The notes beneath the pieces are model-generated. The model did not search any database. It was given only the letters and a program-made list of their open reading frames with translations, and was not told where the DNA came from. The position numbers and the translations under genes were made by a program. Source: Lachnospiraceae bacterium (GTDB lineage Bacteria; Bacillota; Clostridia; Lachnospirales; Lachnospiraceae). From it: DNA of 38,037 nt. Shown here in pieces: positions 8,082 through 17,617 of the stretch; the first letter of the stretch is position 1, and every line of letters begins with the position of its first letter. The DNA lies in the NCBI GenBank assembly GCA_024698865.1, contig JAILQS010000020.1:1-38037 (forward strand), in the 5' to 3' direction.

Positions 8082-8757
8082 TTTCCGTCTCCTCTTCCAG
8101 AGAATATCCGACTCCCTTTGTTGTGACGATGCCGACATTCGCTTTTACAAAGCGCAGTTTTTTGCGAAGGAAGGAAATGTACACCTCAAGATTGTTATAT
8201 TCAATTCCTTCTTCCATTCCCCAAACTTTCATAATCAGCATATCCTTGGACAGAATCTGTCCGCCGTTTCGAATCAGACACTCCATCAATTGAAATTCTT
8301 TATTTCCAAGTTTGATGGAATTGCTTTTAGTTCCGATTTTCTGCGTCGTTGGATTCAACCACAGATTCCCCAGCGTCACCTCACCATCCTCTGAGTTTTT
8401 CACCATTCTTGTTCTCGCACGAATTCTTGCTAACAGTTCGCCAACCTCAAACGGCTTCGTGATATAGTCATCTGCTCCATAATCAAGTCCGCGAATCTTA
8501 TCCTCTATCTGTGATTTTGCGGTTAGCATAATAATAGGAATATCGATTCCTTCGCGTCTTGCATTTTTCAAAACATCTATCCCGTTAAGTTTGGGAAGCA
8601 TAATATCAAGCAGTACCAAATCATAAATGTCGCTCAACAAGTAATCGAGTCCCGCCAGACCATCCTGCACCGAATCCACCTGAAATCCCTCTTTGGTAAG
8701 AACAGTCTCTAACCCGTCCGCTATTTCTTTTTCATCTTCGATAATCAAAATTCTCAT
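8059..8757 (-). CDS. OmpR/PhoB-family response regulator
   Basis: Partner of the adjacent kinase, 232 aa. The receiver domain (1-115) has acidic residues at 7-9 (IIEDE), phospho-acceptor Asp51 (LVLLDIMLP), Thr79 and Lys101 (TKPFE). The C-terminal winged helix (about 128-222) has the typical NKEFQLMECLIRN and VYISFLRKKL segments. Its ATG overlaps the stop codon of the PAP2 gene in an ATGA junction. OmpR-type regulators bind direct repeats about 11 bp apart. Such a repeat (9489-9510) lies ahead of this operon and is a reasonable candidate for autoregulation. Confidence 0.93.
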   Translation of the reverse strand: MRILIIEDEKEIADGLETVLTKEGFQVDSVQDGLAGLDYLLSDIYDLVLLDIMLPKLNGIDVLKNARREGIDIPIIMLTAKSQIEDKIRGLDYGADDYITKPFEVGELLARIRARTRMVKNSEDGEVTLGNLWLNPTTQKIGTKSNSIKLGNKEFQLMECLIRNGGQILSKDMLIMKVWGMEEGIEYNNLEVYISFLRKKLRFVKANVGIVTTKGVGYSLEEETENGEESQK

Positions 8758-9398
8758 ATTGTCTGATTCTTTCCTTTTCTATATACTATCTTTCCGGTGA
8801 TATAATAACAAATCTCCGCCAATGCGATACCCGATATCAGATCCACCAGCACATGCTGCTTTGTTGTCAACGTAGAAATGCAGACCGCGCTTGCAAAAAG
8901 CAACGAAAATACACGGTAGGAACGTGGATATCTGTCATCTTTCCTCATCCCGATATAACACATCCAGCTGACGAAACAATGAATGGAAGGAAACAAATTA
9001 TCTGCCGCATCCACAGCGTAGAGAAAACGCATCCCTTCGTTAAATATCCCACTGCCTGTAATCTCCGGTCTTACCATCGTTGTCGGGTACAACACGTAAC
9101 ACAAAAAGCATACCACCTTGCCCATCATATCCGCCCACAAAAAGCGCTTTGCCTGTGCACTGTCAAACCTGGTGCACAGAATATAATTTGCAATCCAAAA
9201 CAGATAACATCCAAAATATATTATAACCGTCCACGGCAGTAATGGTATGTAATTTTCAAACTCCCATCCAAGGGAATGATGGTATGCACCCCCGGCAATC
9301 ACCCGGCTGAAATAATACACCGAAAAATTCAATACTACCACCGCCATAAGCCAGAATCTTGCGTGTTTCGGAATCCATTTATCTAAAAAATCAATCAT
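8754..9398 (-). CDS. PAP2-superfamily membrane phosphatase
   Basis: Integral-membrane protein of 214 aa with five to six hydrophobic helices, of the phosphatidic-acid phosphatase type 2 / AUR1 group. Conserved pieces are VRP (109-111), PSIH at 137-140, and the histidine box STLTTKQHVLVD (176-187), where His182 and Asp186 match the catalytic pair. The usual Arg after the Ser of that box is Thr, as I recall for some AUR1-like members. It probably removes phosphate from a lipid phosphate outside the membrane; the substrate is unknown. ATG 9398 is preferred over 9404 because the AGGAG site is 8 bases from it and only 2 from the other. It is first in the operon with the two-component pair. Confidence 0.8.
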   Translation of the reverse strand: MIDFLDKWIPKHARFWLMAVVVLNFSVYYFSRVIAGGAYHHSLGWEFENYIPLLPWTVIIYFGCYLFWIANYILCTRFDSAQAKRFLWADMMGKVVCFLCYVLYPTTMVRPEITGSGIFNEGMRFLYAVDAADNLFPSIHCFVSWMCYIGMRKDDRYPRSYRVFSLLFASAVCISTLTTKQHVLVDLISGIALAEICYYITGKIVYRKGKNQTI

Positions 9399-9488
9399 TT
9401 GCATAACTCCTAAATTACTATGTTTTTTATGACACCTATACCATTTTCACACGATATCGCCGCCACGTCAACCACAACAATTTTACCA

Positions 9489-9510
9489 CCTTAAATAAAC
9501 CTTAAATTCG
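9489..9510. promoter_or_regulatory. 11-bp-spaced direct repeat between the divergent PAP2 and DedA operons
   Basis: CCTTAAAT occurs twice with an exact 11-bp period (9489 and 9500). This spacing suits a dimer of an OmpR-type regulator. The site lies 90 bp from each of the two divergent start codons and could serve the regulator encoded at 8059-8757. This is inference from spacing and position only. Confidence 0.4.
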
Positions 9511-9598
9511 TAGATTCTTTTTTTCAACTTTTGTTTCAGAATGTTACGATACAATAGATTTGTACGAGTATAAATATGGTGAAAGGAGTATCTGTTTT

Positions 9599-10168
9599 AT
9601 GAAACACAAAAAATGGGTAAACGTCATGAGTGCCTGTATCCTGATTCTTTGTGTCGGATACGCAGCAATTCTTATAAAAGCCTATTTTGATGGCAAATTT
9701 GACTCGGTCGAATCGCTTCGTCAATATATCGAAGGCTATGGAATCTGGGCACCGCTTGCACTTATTACCCTTCAGGCAATGCAGGTAATTGTACCGATTC
9801 TTCCCGGTTTTCTGGGCTGTGCCGTAGGTGCTGTTATGTTTGGGTGCATGGGCGGCTTTTGGTGCAACTACATCGGAATCAGTCTTGGTTCCCTAATTGC
9901 ATTTCTGCTTGCAAGACACTACGGAAGAGACTTTGTGCAGGACCTGTTTCCAAAAGACAAATACGACAAATTTTCTTCCTGGGCAGCACACAGCAAATCC
10001 TATACCGCTTTACTATTTGCCGGTATGATTCTGCCACTGTTTCCGGATGATTTCTTTTGTTATTTTTCCGGTTTGACCAAAATGACATTCCGAAAGTTTT
10101 TCTGGATTATCGTAATCGGAAAGCCATGGTGTCTGTTGGCATACAGTTATGGTTTTTCCTTTATTTAA
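9599..10168 (+). CDS. TVP38/TMEM64 (DedA-like) membrane protein
   Basis: Polytopic membrane protein of 189 aa in the VTT/DedA group. These proteins are linked to phospholipid scrambling and membrane homeostasis. The signature region is around 60-120, with PGFLGCAVGAVMFGCMGGF and then GSLIAFLLARHYGRDFV. The ATG at 9599 has an AAAGGAG site 10 bases upstream; the longer frame from 9560 lacks one. It is followed 27 bp later by pssA and then psd, so a lipid-related role is supported by context. It is divergent from the PAP2/two-component operon. Confidence 0.85.
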   Translation: MKHKKWVNVMSACILILCVGYAAILIKAYFDGKFDSVESLRQYIEGYGIWAPLALITLQAMQVIVPILPGFLGCAVGAVMFGCMGGFWCNYIGISLGSLIAFLLARHYGRDFVQDLFPKDKYDKFSSWAAHSKSYTALLFAGMILPLFPDDFFCYFSGLTKMTFRKFFWIIVIGKPWCLLAYSYGFSFI

Positions 10169-10195
10169 CACAAAATGAGATTGGAGAGAGAGAAC

Positions 10196-10816
10196 ATGTT
10201 AGGTTATTATAATTACACTGTTATTCTTACTTATATAGGTATGATGATAGGGTTTACGGGAATTACACTGATTTTTGACGGGCGGTACACACAAGCAATT
10301 CTTTGTCTGATGATTGCGGGCATCTGCGATATGTTTGACGGTGCAATTGCTGCTACCAAAGAAAGAAATGAAGATGAAAAGAACTTTGGAATCCAGATTG
10401 ATTCCTTAAGTGATTTAATTTGTTTTGGCGCTTTTCCTGCCATTTTCTTATATGGAATCGGCCGACCAAATTATGTTTCCCTTTTTGTCAGCGTTGCTTT
10501 TCTGCTCTGTGCTTTGATTCGTTTATCCTTCTTTAATGTAGATGAAGCAAAGCGTCAGAAAAAATGCGAAGGTTCACGCAAAGAGTATCTCGGACTTCCG
10601 GTTACCACTACCGCGTTAATCCTTCCGGCTACTTATGAAATCGGAGAACATACCAATGTAAACACCGGCACGCTTTGTACCATTGTGCTTGCTGTAGTTG
10701 CGATTGCGTATATTACACCAATCAAACTGAAAAAGCCTAAGATCGTCGGCAAATTATGTATGATCGTTATTGGCATCTTAGAACTCACATTTGTATTAGC
10801 AGGAGTAGATTTATAA
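10196..10816 (+). CDS. pssA: CDP-diacylglycerol--serine O-phosphatidyltransferase
   Basis: Makes phosphatidylserine from CDP-diacylglycerol and serine in the membrane. It has 206 aa and about six to seven helices. The CDP-alcohol phosphotransferase motif appears as CDMFDGAIAATKERN followed by GIQIDSLSD. All the metal-binding Asp residues and the Gly are present, but the Arg that normally follows DGxxA is Ala and the spacer to Gly is longer than the classic eight residues. ATG 10196 is chosen over 10175 because GGAGAG lies just before it. The stop codon overlaps the psd start (TAATG), so the two consecutive pathway enzymes are translationally coupled. Confidence 0.9.
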   Translation: MLGYYNYTVILTYIGMMIGFTGITLIFDGRYTQAILCLMIAGICDMFDGAIAATKERNEDEKNFGIQIDSLSDLICFGAFPAIFLYGIGRPNYVSLFVSVAFLLCALIRLSFFNVDEAKRQKKCEGSRKEYLGLPVTTTALILPATYEIGEHTNVNTGTLCTIVLAVVAIAYITPIKLKKPKIVGKLCMIVIGILELTFVLAGVDL

Positions 10817-11622
10817 TGAGTTTTGTTGATTTTTTGTATAAAAGCCCTGTGGGCAGATTCACCCTCAAGGCAATGTTTAAACTTCACTTATTGAAACTGG
10901 GAGAACGTTTTGTGCGCTCCGGTTTATCCAAGCCACTCGTTTCCTCCTATATCAAACGCAATAATATTGATATGTCAGAATTTGAAGGACAAACGTTTCG
11001 TACTTTTCAGGATTTCTTCTCCCGTAAGAAAGCCTCCTACACGGTAGATACCGAGCCTTCTCATCTGATTAGCCCGTGTGATGGCCTTTTAAGCGTTTTT
11101 CCGATTCGTCACGACACCTTTTATCCAATTAAGGGTTCGGAATATCGTCTGACCGATCTGATTAACGACGATGACGTAGCACAGATGTTTGTGGATGGAA
11201 CCTGTATTATCCTCCGCCTTCAGGCAAATGACTACCATCACTACTGTTACTTTGATGATGGCTATCAGTACATCAATCATTTTATACCGGGAGAATTACA
11301 TAGTGTACAGCCAATCGCCTGCGCTTCCGTTCCGGTATATCGCCTGAACCGTCGCCTCTGGACGCTGATGGATACCCATCACTTTGGAAAAGTCGTTCAG
11401 ACAGAAGTAGGTGCTTTACTTGTTGGCGGTATTGAAAACGAAAAGGTAAGTGGCAATTTCGTTCGTGGCGAAGAAATGGGACACTTTGAACTCACCGGTT
11501 CCACCATCGTTCTTTTCTTCCAGAAAGATCAGATTAGAATACAGGAAAATATCCTGCAAGGTTTGCAGACAATGGATGAATTTCCTGTAAAATTGGGACA
11601 ACAAATCGGAACTGCTTACTAA
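10816..11622 (+). CDS. psd: Phosphatidylserine decarboxylase proenzyme
   Basis: Converts phosphatidylserine to phosphatidylethanolamine. It has 268 aa and a pyruvoyl cofactor formed by self-cleavage. The cleavage motif is GHFELTGSTIVLFF near the C-terminus, giving a large beta and a small alpha chain starting at the Ser of GST. The upstream DYHHYCYFDDG region carries the conserved His/Asp cluster. The start is the ATG that overlaps the pssA stop by one base, with AGGAG 10 bases before it. Together with pssA this gives a complete two-step PE route. It ends 1 bp from the convergent acyltransferase, with no room for a separate terminator. Confidence 0.93.
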   Translation: MSFVDFLYKSPVGRFTLKAMFKLHLLKLGERFVRSGLSKPLVSSYIKRNNIDMSEFEGQTFRTFQDFFSRKKASYTVDTEPSHLISPCDGLLSVFPIRHDTFYPIKGSEYRLTDLINDDDVAQMFVDGTCIILRLQANDYHHYCYFDDGYQYINHFIPGELHSVQPIACASVPVYRLNRRLWTLMDTHHFGKVVQTEVGALLVGGIENEKVSGNFVRGEEMGHFELTGSTIVLFFQKDQIRIQENILQGLQTMDEFPVKLGQQIGTAY

Positions 11623-11623
11623 T

Positions 11624-12619
11624 TCAGGCTTTTCCTATAATGATTCCAAGATGGAAATGTTCAATACACCAATGGATTATCCAGCAGATGAACATAACCC
11701 CGAGTATGGTTACCGCTTCCTCTGTCAATGCCATAATTGCACTTGTCCTAACCCGGAACAGACCGACGGTCGAAAGTATCTTATGCATCGTCAATAAACC
11801 TATGTCTATGTGGAATGCAAAGAATGTCATAGAATTTACTCCCAGCCATTCTAACGGCCATATTTTCTCCAGATACGTAGAGAAAAGAATTACTGCCAGC
11901 ATACCGGTTGCTGCCGCAAGTGCTGTCACCGGTATGATACTGTAATTATTCTCAAATGTATCGTAGGCAATTCCTGTCAGCACGTAATTTATGACGGTGC
12001 AACCTATGCTTATAATTCCAAGTCCCGCTACCCAAATAGGTCTGTATTTGTTTTCTATCAACTTAGGCATTACCGCCTTCTTTTTAAACAGATATCCAAG
12101 TCCGGTAAATTGCATCATTACACAGGCTGTATCAAAGTTCCACGGAAGCCTTGGTAACCCAAGATTGCCATATAACATAAATCCCCATCCAAGCAAAAGA
12201 CAGGTAAAATACACTTTCCATGGCTCACTTTTCCACACTTTGCAAATAATCCACATCAATGCATTTACGATAAATAATGTCGGCAAAAACCATAACACCG
12301 TGTATTTTTTCTGTACTATGTACAACAAAATCATATCCCATATCTGAGACATCGACATCTGTTCTAACAATGCCCTGTATATCGCGCATATGACCGCACA
12401 AAGTACGTACGGCACCATCAACGTCTTTACTTTCTTTTTTAAAAATCCACCAAAATCATCCTTAAACGAGAAAAACAATCCCGAAACAAAAAAGAAAATT
12501 TCCAATGTGCAGGACGACGTAAACAATGCCGCCTTTCCTACTCCTATGTGACTGATAATTACGGAAAGGATTGCAATCCCTCTCGCTACATCCAAATAAG
12601 CAACTCTTGTTTTGCCCAT
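11624..12619 (-). CDS. Acyltransferase-3 family membrane protein
   Basis: Polytopic protein of 331 aa with about ten hydrophobic helices. Family features are the opening RVAYLDVARGIAILSVIISH (His24 is the likely catalytic residue) and the FFFVSGLFF segment at 42-50. Members move acetyl or other acyl groups onto surface sugars, peptidoglycan or lipids; the acceptor cannot be told here. ATG 12619 is chosen because AGAGAGGTG precedes it; the frame opens earlier at 12652 without a good site. A TATAAT -10 box sits at about 12664-12669 on the minus strand. The gene stands alone and converges with psd. Confidence 0.83.
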   Translation of the reverse strand: MGKTRVAYLDVARGIAILSVIISHIGVGKAALFTSSCTLEIFFFVSGLFFSFKDDFGGFLKKKVKTLMVPYVLCAVICAIYRALLEQMSMSQIWDMILLYIVQKKYTVLWFLPTLFIVNALMWIICKVWKSEPWKVYFTCLLLGWGFMLYGNLGLPRLPWNFDTACVMMQFTGLGYLFKKKAVMPKLIENKYRPIWVAGLGIISIGCTVINYVLTGIAYDTFENNYSIIPVTALAAATGMLAVILFSTYLEKIWPLEWLGVNSMTFFAFHIDIGLLTMHKILSTVGLFRVRTSAIMALTEEAVTILGVMFICWIIHWCIEHFHLGIIIGKA

Positions 12620-12724
12620 TTTGTACACCTCTCTCTTACTTTTACTTTGCATTTACTACTTTACATTATACCGTTTTTAAAAAGAAAATCCACCGTCACT
12701 TAGCTCCGCTTTTTCCAAAAGGTA

Positions 12725-12753
12725 TTGTAAAATTGTACAATTTTCTTTATACT
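12725..12753 (+). promoter_or_regulatory. Promoter of the DUF1292 gene
   Basis: -35 TTGTAA (12725-12730) and -10 TATACT (12748-12753) are separated by 17 bp. A perfect palindrome overlaps the -35 and spacer. Confidence 0.6.
12729..12744. promoter_or_regulatory. 16-bp perfect palindrome in the promoter spacer
   Basis: AAAATTGTACAATTTT is fully self-complementary and covers the end of the -35 box and most of the spacer. A dimeric repressor bound here would block the promoter. No regulator is encoded next to it. Confidence 0.5.
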
Positions 12754-12780
12754 AGGAAAAAACAAAGGAGGCAAATAACG

Positions 12781-13089
12781 ATGGATGATTCCAGAATAAT
12801 TGAAGAAGATATTACTGTCTCTATTGCGATTGATGATGGCAGCGAGCTGCTTTGTGATATGGTAGCAATTTTTAACGCAGGGGATTATCGCTATATTGCT
12901 CTTTCCCCAAAAGAAGGTCCTTACGCCGATACCGGCGAAATCTTTATCTATCGACTGAACTCAGCCAAGACAGACGAAGATCTGGATCTGATTAATATTG
13001 AAGATGATGATGAATTCGAAATGGCCTCACAAGCCTTTGAAGTACTTATGGACCGCGAAGAATTCAACGCTGTCTTTGGAGACGAGTAG
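12781..13089 (+). CDS. DUF1292 family protein
   Basis: Small acidic protein of 102 aa, rich in Asp and Glu, without membrane segments. The pattern of an opening beta-strand (ITVSIAIDDGSELLCDMVAIFNAGDYRYIAL), a GEIFIYRL strand and a closing MASQAFEVLMDREEFNAVF helix matches the uncharacterised DUF1292 family, common in Firmicutes. Its function is unknown. AAAGGAGG lies 10 bases before the ATG. It converges with the UvrD-type helicase gene 1 bp away, and its own promoter carries a palindrome. Confidence 0.8.
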   Translation: MDDSRIIEEDITVSIAIDDGSELLCDMVAIFNAGDYRYIALSPKEGPYADTGEIFIYRLNSAKTDEDLDLINIEDDDEFEMASQAFEVLMDREEFNAVFGDE

Positions 13090-13090
13090 T

Positions 13091-14914
13091 CTATGTGACA
13101 ATTTCATTGATAAACCTTGAAGCATCTACTTCCTTATCGTAACGTTCTTTTACGTAAGAGATATGTAGGTGCTCTTTTGCTCTTGTCATCGCCACATAGA
13201 ACATTCGGCGTTCCTCTTCGATATCCGCATCCAGAATTGCCTTGTTATGCGGAGTAACGCCCTCGTTGGCGTCCGGTATGAAGACCACCTTAAACTCCAG
13301 CCCCTTTGCACTATGCATTGTCATCAGCGGTACGCAGTTCTCCTGCGTCTTTTTCTGTGACATCTGTTCTTTTAACTGCACAGTATAATCCCTGATATAA
13401 TCAAACCACTCTTCAAACGTTTGTGCACTTCTGGCACTTTCCTGTATTTCATCCAGAAGTTGAAATAATTCCTCGTCTTTAATCTTTCGAAAGGCAGCGT
13501 ACTCCTTTAAGTATTCATTGTAACCGATTCCCTTCCGGATGTAATTGATTGCCGCATAGGGTTTAAAATCTTTCAATAATTTGATATCACGTTCCATCGT
13601 ATCTATGCGATCCAGCATCCACTCCTTATCCTCATAAAAAATACGGAGCTGTTCAAAATCAAACTCTTTTTCGTAAAGGGCATCTCTTGCAATATAGCGT
13701 TTGGGACGGTTTACAATTCTAAGAAAAGTCTTTCTTTCGCGGTTGCCCATTGCCGCCTTCATATAGTAACAGATATCCCTCGCAATCCAATGTTCAAACA
13801 TATTGGGTACTCTGTCTTTGATGTGAAACGGAATATTGTATTCCATCAGCTTCTGGGTCAACGCCCTGGTCTGTACATTCGTGCGAAACAAAACCGCCAT
13901 CTCATCATAAGGAACTCCCTTATGATGGTATTCATTGATCATCTCAACAATTCTCTTATTCTCCAACATCATAGAAGAGTATTCACGAATGTCAATCGGC
14001 GAACCTCCGGAATTGGCGGATTTTATCTTTTTAACAAATCGCTTGTCATTGTGTGAAATCAATCGATTCGCCCCACAAACAACCATTTCATTGCAACGAT
14101 AATTAACGTCAAGCACTACTTTCTTCGCATCTTTGTAGTCTTCTTCAAAGTTCAGCATAAACTCCGGTCTTGCTCCACGAAAACGGTAAATCGACTGGTC
14201 GTCGTCACCTACAATAAACAGGTTCTCATGCTCCTTTGCAAGCATCCGGACGATTTCGTATTGCAGTTTATTAATATCCTGAAACTCATCAATCAATATA
14301 TACGCAAACTGCTTTTGCCATGCCTTCAGAATATCTTCTCTCTGACGGAACAATTCATAGCACATAACGAGCATATCATCAAAATCTATCAGACGGTGTT
14401 TTCGAAGCATATTCTCGTACTCTTTATAAATTCTTCGAAAATCATCTGCCGGACAGTTTAATGCGTAGTAATGCTCCAACGGCAGAAGTTCACTTTTGAC
14501 TTTGCTGATTTCTGAACTCAAATCCTGAATCAATTCACTTTCATCTTCTGTTTCAAGACCATACTTCTCGATCATACTTTTGAAAAACTGATTTTTCATT
14601 TCTTCTCTCAAAATACTGTCTCCGCGAAACCCGTATGCGCCTTTTAAAACCGTAAAAAAAACGGCATGAAACGTACCAAACCTTACCGGTACATGTTTTC
14701 CATGCATTTTCTTTCGAAATCTATTCTGCATCTCATTCGCAGCCGCCTTTGTATAAGTGATGACAAGTATTTTATCCGGCGGCACACCCTGCTCAATCAG
14801 ATACTTTGTTCTCTCTGTAATTACCGTTGTTTTACCGGAGCCGGGCCCTGCCAATACCAGCATGGGCCCCTCCAGATGTTTAATTGCCTGTTCTTGTGCC
14901 AAATTAAATTTCAT
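13091..14914 (-). CDS. UvrD/Rep-family superfamily-1 DNA helicase
   Basis: ATP-dependent 3' to 5' helicase of 607 aa, shorter than PcrA/UvrD (about 720-750). Motifs in order are the Q-motif [10 protein letters not shown] (4-13), Walker [10 protein letters not shown] (22-30), [11 protein letters not shown], the DEAD-like box [22 protein letters not shown], the motif IV region [19 protein letters not shown] and the motif VI region [20 protein letters not shown]. It stops soon after motif VI, so the C-terminal Tudor-like tail of PcrA is absent. It overlaps the end of gltX by 11 bp and is probably co-transcribed with it. A repair or replication-restart role is inferred. Confidence 0.88.
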   Translation of the reverse strand: MKFNLAQEQAIKHLEGPMLVLAGPGSGKTTVITERTKYLIEQGVPPDKILVITYTKAAANEMQNRFRKKMHGKHVPVRFGTFHAVFFTVLKGAYGFRGDSILREEMKNQFFKSMIEKYGLETEDESELIQDLSSEISKVKSELLPLEHYYALNCPADDFRRIYKEYENMLRKHRLIDFDDMLVMCYELFRQREDILKAWQKQFAYILIDEFQDINKLQYEIVRMLAKEHENLFIVGDDDQSIYRFRGARPEFMLNFEEDYKDAKKVVLDVNYRCNEMVVCGANRLISHNDKRFVKKIKSANSGGSPIDIREYSSMMLENKRIVEMINEYHHKGVPYDEMAVLFRTNVQTRALTQKLMEYNIPFHIKDRVPNMFEHWIARDICYYMKAAMGNRERKTFLRIVNRPKRYIARDALYEKEFDFEQLRIFYEDKEWMLDRIDTMERDIKLLKDFKPYAAINYIRKGIGYNEYLKEYAAFRKIKDEELFQLLDEIQESARSAQTFEEWFDYIRDYTVQLKEQMSQKKTQENCVPLMTMHSAKGLEFKVVFIPDANEGVTPHNKAILDADIEEERRMFYVAMTRAKEHLHISYVKERYDKEVDASRFINEIVT

Positions 14915-16370
14915 TTGTTAATTTTTCAATCGCTTTCTTAATACGTGAAATGGATTCTTCTTTGCCGAGTACCTCCATAAGTTCCGTCGCTCCTCCCGGC
15001 GTCATCTGCTTACCGGAAACTGCCGTACGGATTGGCCACATAACGTATCCGTTCTTCCATTCCTTCTCTGCAATAAATTCTTTTAACATTTCATACAATG
15101 CATCATTGCTATAGTCTTCCTGCTTTTCCAGTAATGGAAGCACTTCCTTCAATACTTCTAAAGAAGTCTCTGCATTCGTTTTCATTTTCTTATGTGTATA
15201 CATTGCAATGTCATACTCCGGCATCTCTTCAAAGAAATCAATGTGATCTTTGATATCCGGGAATACTTCGATACGTGTCTTAACCATCATGGCGATTTTC
15301 TTAAGATCGTAGTCTTTCGTTACCACTTCTTTGATATATGGCTCAGCCATTTCGTAGAACGTATCAAAATCCATCGCCTTCATATACTCGCCGTTCATCC
15401 ATTTTAATTTGCCCATGTCAAATACAGCCGGCGCTTTATTAATACGCGTATAGTCAAATACTTTCACTAATTCATCCAATGTATAGATTTCTCTGTTTTC
15501 AGCCGGACTCCATCCAAGCAATGCAACAAAGTTTACGATTGCATCTGCCAAAAATCCCTGCTCTAACAAATCTTCAAAGGAAGAATGTCCGCTACGTTTG
15601 CTTAATTTCTTATGTTCTTCATTGGTAATGACCGGACAATGAATATATTCCGGAACTTCCCAGCCAAACGCTTCATACAAACGGTTGTACTTTGGAGAAG
15701 AGGACAAATACTCACTTCCACGTACTACATGTGTGATTCCCATCAGATGATCGTCAATTACATTAGCAAAGTTATAGGTTGGATATCCGTCTGACTTAAT
15801 CAGAATCATATCATCCAGTTCTTCATTTTCTACGGTAATATCACCAAAGATTACATCATGGAAAGAAGTGGTTCCTTCCGTCGGATTGTTCTGGCGGATT
15901 ACATATGGTACTCCTGCTGCCAGTTTCTCCTCTACTTCTTCTTTGGAGAGACTAAGACAATGTTTATCATACTTGGCAATTTCTTTTCCGTTTTCGTCGG
16001 TAACGGATGCTTTGAGATTATCCAGTCTTTCTTTGGTGCAGAAACAATAATATGCCTCTCCTTTTTCCACCAGTTCCTTCGCATATTTTAAATATAATCC
16101 CTGTGCCTGACGCTCACTCTGTACGTAAGGACCAACACCACCGTCTTTGTCCGGTCCTTCATCGTGTACCAGTCCGGCAAGTGCCAGTGTACGATTAATA
16201 ATCTCTACCGCGCCTTCCACATATCTTTCCTGGTCTGTATCTTCAATACGAAGAATAAAATCTCCGCCTTCGTGTTTGGTAATTAAATAAGCATATAATG
16301 CTGTTCTAAGATTGCCTACATGCATTCTTCCGGTAGGACTTGGTGCGTATCTTGTTCTTATTTTACTCAT
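14904..16370 (-). CDS. gltX: Glutamyl-tRNA synthetase
   Basis: Charges tRNA-Glu in the cytoplasm. It is 488 aa, a normal length for a bacterial class I enzyme. The HIGH-equivalent is in [22 protein letters not shown] (8-29), the KMSKS-equivalent is KKLSKRSG, and a zinc-binding-like cluster lies in YCFCTKERL with a later KHCLSL. The anticodon-binding C-terminal half is complete and ends with [12 protein letters not shown]. Its stop region overlaps the start of the helicase gene by 11 bp. A promoter is visible at 16410-16438. Confidence 0.96.
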   Translation of the reverse strand: MSKIRTRYAPSPTGRMHVGNLRTALYAYLITKHEGGDFILRIEDTDQERYVEGAVEIINRTLALAGLVHDEGPDKDGGVGPYVQSERQAQGLYLKYAKELVEKGEAYYCFCTKERLDNLKASVTDENGKEIAKYDKHCLSLSKEEVEEKLAAGVPYVIRQNNPTEGTTSFHDVIFGDITVENEELDDMILIKSDGYPTYNFANVIDDHLMGITHVVRGSEYLSSSPKYNRLYEAFGWEVPEYIHCPVITNEEHKKLSKRSGHSSFEDLLEQGFLADAIVNFVALLGWSPAENREIYTLDELVKVFDYTRINKAPAVFDMGKLKWMNGEYMKAMDFDTFYEMAEPYIKEVVTKDYDLKKIAMMVKTRIEVFPDIKDHIDFFEEMPEYDIAMYTHKKMKTNAETSLEVLKEVLPLLEKQEDYSNDALYEMLKEFIAEKEWKNGYVMWPIRTAVSGKQMTPGGATELMEVLGKEESISRIKKAIEKLTNEI

Positions 16371-16409
16371 AGTAACCTCACTTATTTATAAATATTTATT
16401 CCGTCTGAT

Positions 16410-16438
16410 ATACTATCATTTTTAACTTGTAAAGTAAA
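16410..16438 (-). promoter_or_regulatory. Likely promoter of gltX
   Basis: On the minus strand, TTTACT (16433-16438) and TAGTAT (16410-16415) are separated by 17 bp, 39 bp before the gltX ATG. Both boxes deviate from consensus. Confidence 0.42.
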
Positions 16439-16441
16439 GTA

Positions 16442-17590
16442 TCATCCCTTGTTATCTGTGCTTTCTTCCGGCTGCACAAACAGTGAGCGATCATCCGCTC
16501 CTGCTGATGCGTCCTTTCCTTTGGCATTTTTTTTCATTGCCATCTTTCTTTCGTACATTTCTTCATCTGCACGTTTCATAATGTCATCGATTGTAGTGAA
16601 ATTGCCTTTGGCAACAGAGTATCCATAGGAAAAACTAATTTTTTGCCAAGGATTCTTACATCTGTCATTGTATATGGAAACATTCTTTTTGAGCTGGGCA
16701 ACAAAGCGCTCTGCTTTGTTCTTTTCGCAATCCTTAAAGATAGCAATAAACTCATCCCCGCCGTATCTGCAAATGAATCCATAACTTCTGGCAGTCACGT
16801 CTGCAATCTTGGCAAAGCTGGTAATTAATTTGTCTCCCTCCTGATGACCATACTCATCATTCGTAAGTTTTAAATTATTCAGGTCAAACACAAAAACCGT
16901 AATCAGACCTTCATACGGATTCTTGCGATAACGGTTCAGTTCACGTTCTCCTGCCGAACGGTTATAGATACCGGTATACGGGTCGTAATAAGCAATACTC
17001 TTGTATTTGTCTGCTCTTCTCTCTAAGAGACGGTTTCTCTGTCCCATGAGGAACATCGCACCGATAAATACGAAAAATACACCGTATGTGCCACCCAGCT
17101 GCAACCGGATTCTCTTTACATAGGTATCAATATATGCCTGCGCAGCAAATACCGCCATATGATTTTCTTCATTGATATCTTCGCTGATGGTATAAAGCTT
17201 GTCCGTATCTCCACCTGCACGAACAACCTCTATCTCTTCTTTCATCTGCTTCCATTTTCTTTCAATATCTTTCATATAGGTCTGGTATTGCCGGTCGTCA
17301 ATACGAAGAATCTGCTCATCATTTTCTTCTTTGGAAAGCACGCGTAACATCTCATCTACAAGTCCTATCACCGTATCCTGAGAACGTCCGTAAATCTCAC
17401 CCTTGGCAACATTTTGCGAGTACGTTCCAATAAAGCCGGCATATGCAAGTGCGTTAGATGCGCGTTGTACGCTTTTTACAGAACGTACGGAAACCGCCGC
17501 TGTAAATATGGCAAGTATTATAATAAAGGCGTATCCCACCGGCTGTAATATTTCATTTAATCGTTTTCTTTTTCTCTTTTCTTCTTCCAT
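16442..17590 (-). CDS. Membrane-bound GGDEF diguanylate cyclase
   Basis: Predicted to make c-di-GMP from two GTP. It has 382 aa: TM1 at about 19-38, an extracytoplasmic helical sensor of about 130 aa resembling a four-helix-bundle type, and TM2 at about 168-183. The GGDEF domain spans about 195-355. The active-site loop is intact (RYGGDEF, 277-281), with the preceding DLNNLKLTNDEYGHQEGD substrate region. The allosteric I-site RxxD is absent: the corresponding residues 268-271 read RSYG, so product inhibition is unlikely. An extended -10 promoter (17653-17661) and a strong hairpin lie ahead. The tail after the GGDEF domain is charged and low in complexity. Confidence 0.9.
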   Translation of the reverse strand: MEEEKRKRKRLNEILQPVGYAFIIILAIFTAAVSVRSVKSVQRASNALAYAGFIGTYSQNVAKGEIYGRSQDTVIGLVDEMLRVLSKEENDEQILRIDDRQYQTYMKDIERKWKQMKEEIEVVRAGGDTDKLYTISEDINEENHMAVFAAQAYIDTYVKRIRLQLGGTYGVFFVFIGAMFLMGQRNRLLERRADKYKSIAYYDPYTGIYNRSAGERELNRYRKNPYEGLITVFVFDLNNLKLTNDEYGHQEGDKLITSFAKIADVTARSYGFICRYGGDEFIAIFKDCEKNKAERFVAQLKKNVSIYNDRCKNPWQKISFSYGYSVAKGNFTTIDDIMKRADEEMYERKMAMKKNAKGKDASAGADDRSLFVQPEESTDNKG

Positions 17591-17617
17591 ATCCTATGCC
17601 TTTCTGCTTTCAATGTC

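Noticed and set aside
8082-8138. Longer start of the sensor kinase at 8138
   Set aside because: It would extend the overlap with the regulator to 80 bp and has no ribosome site, unlike ATG 8081.
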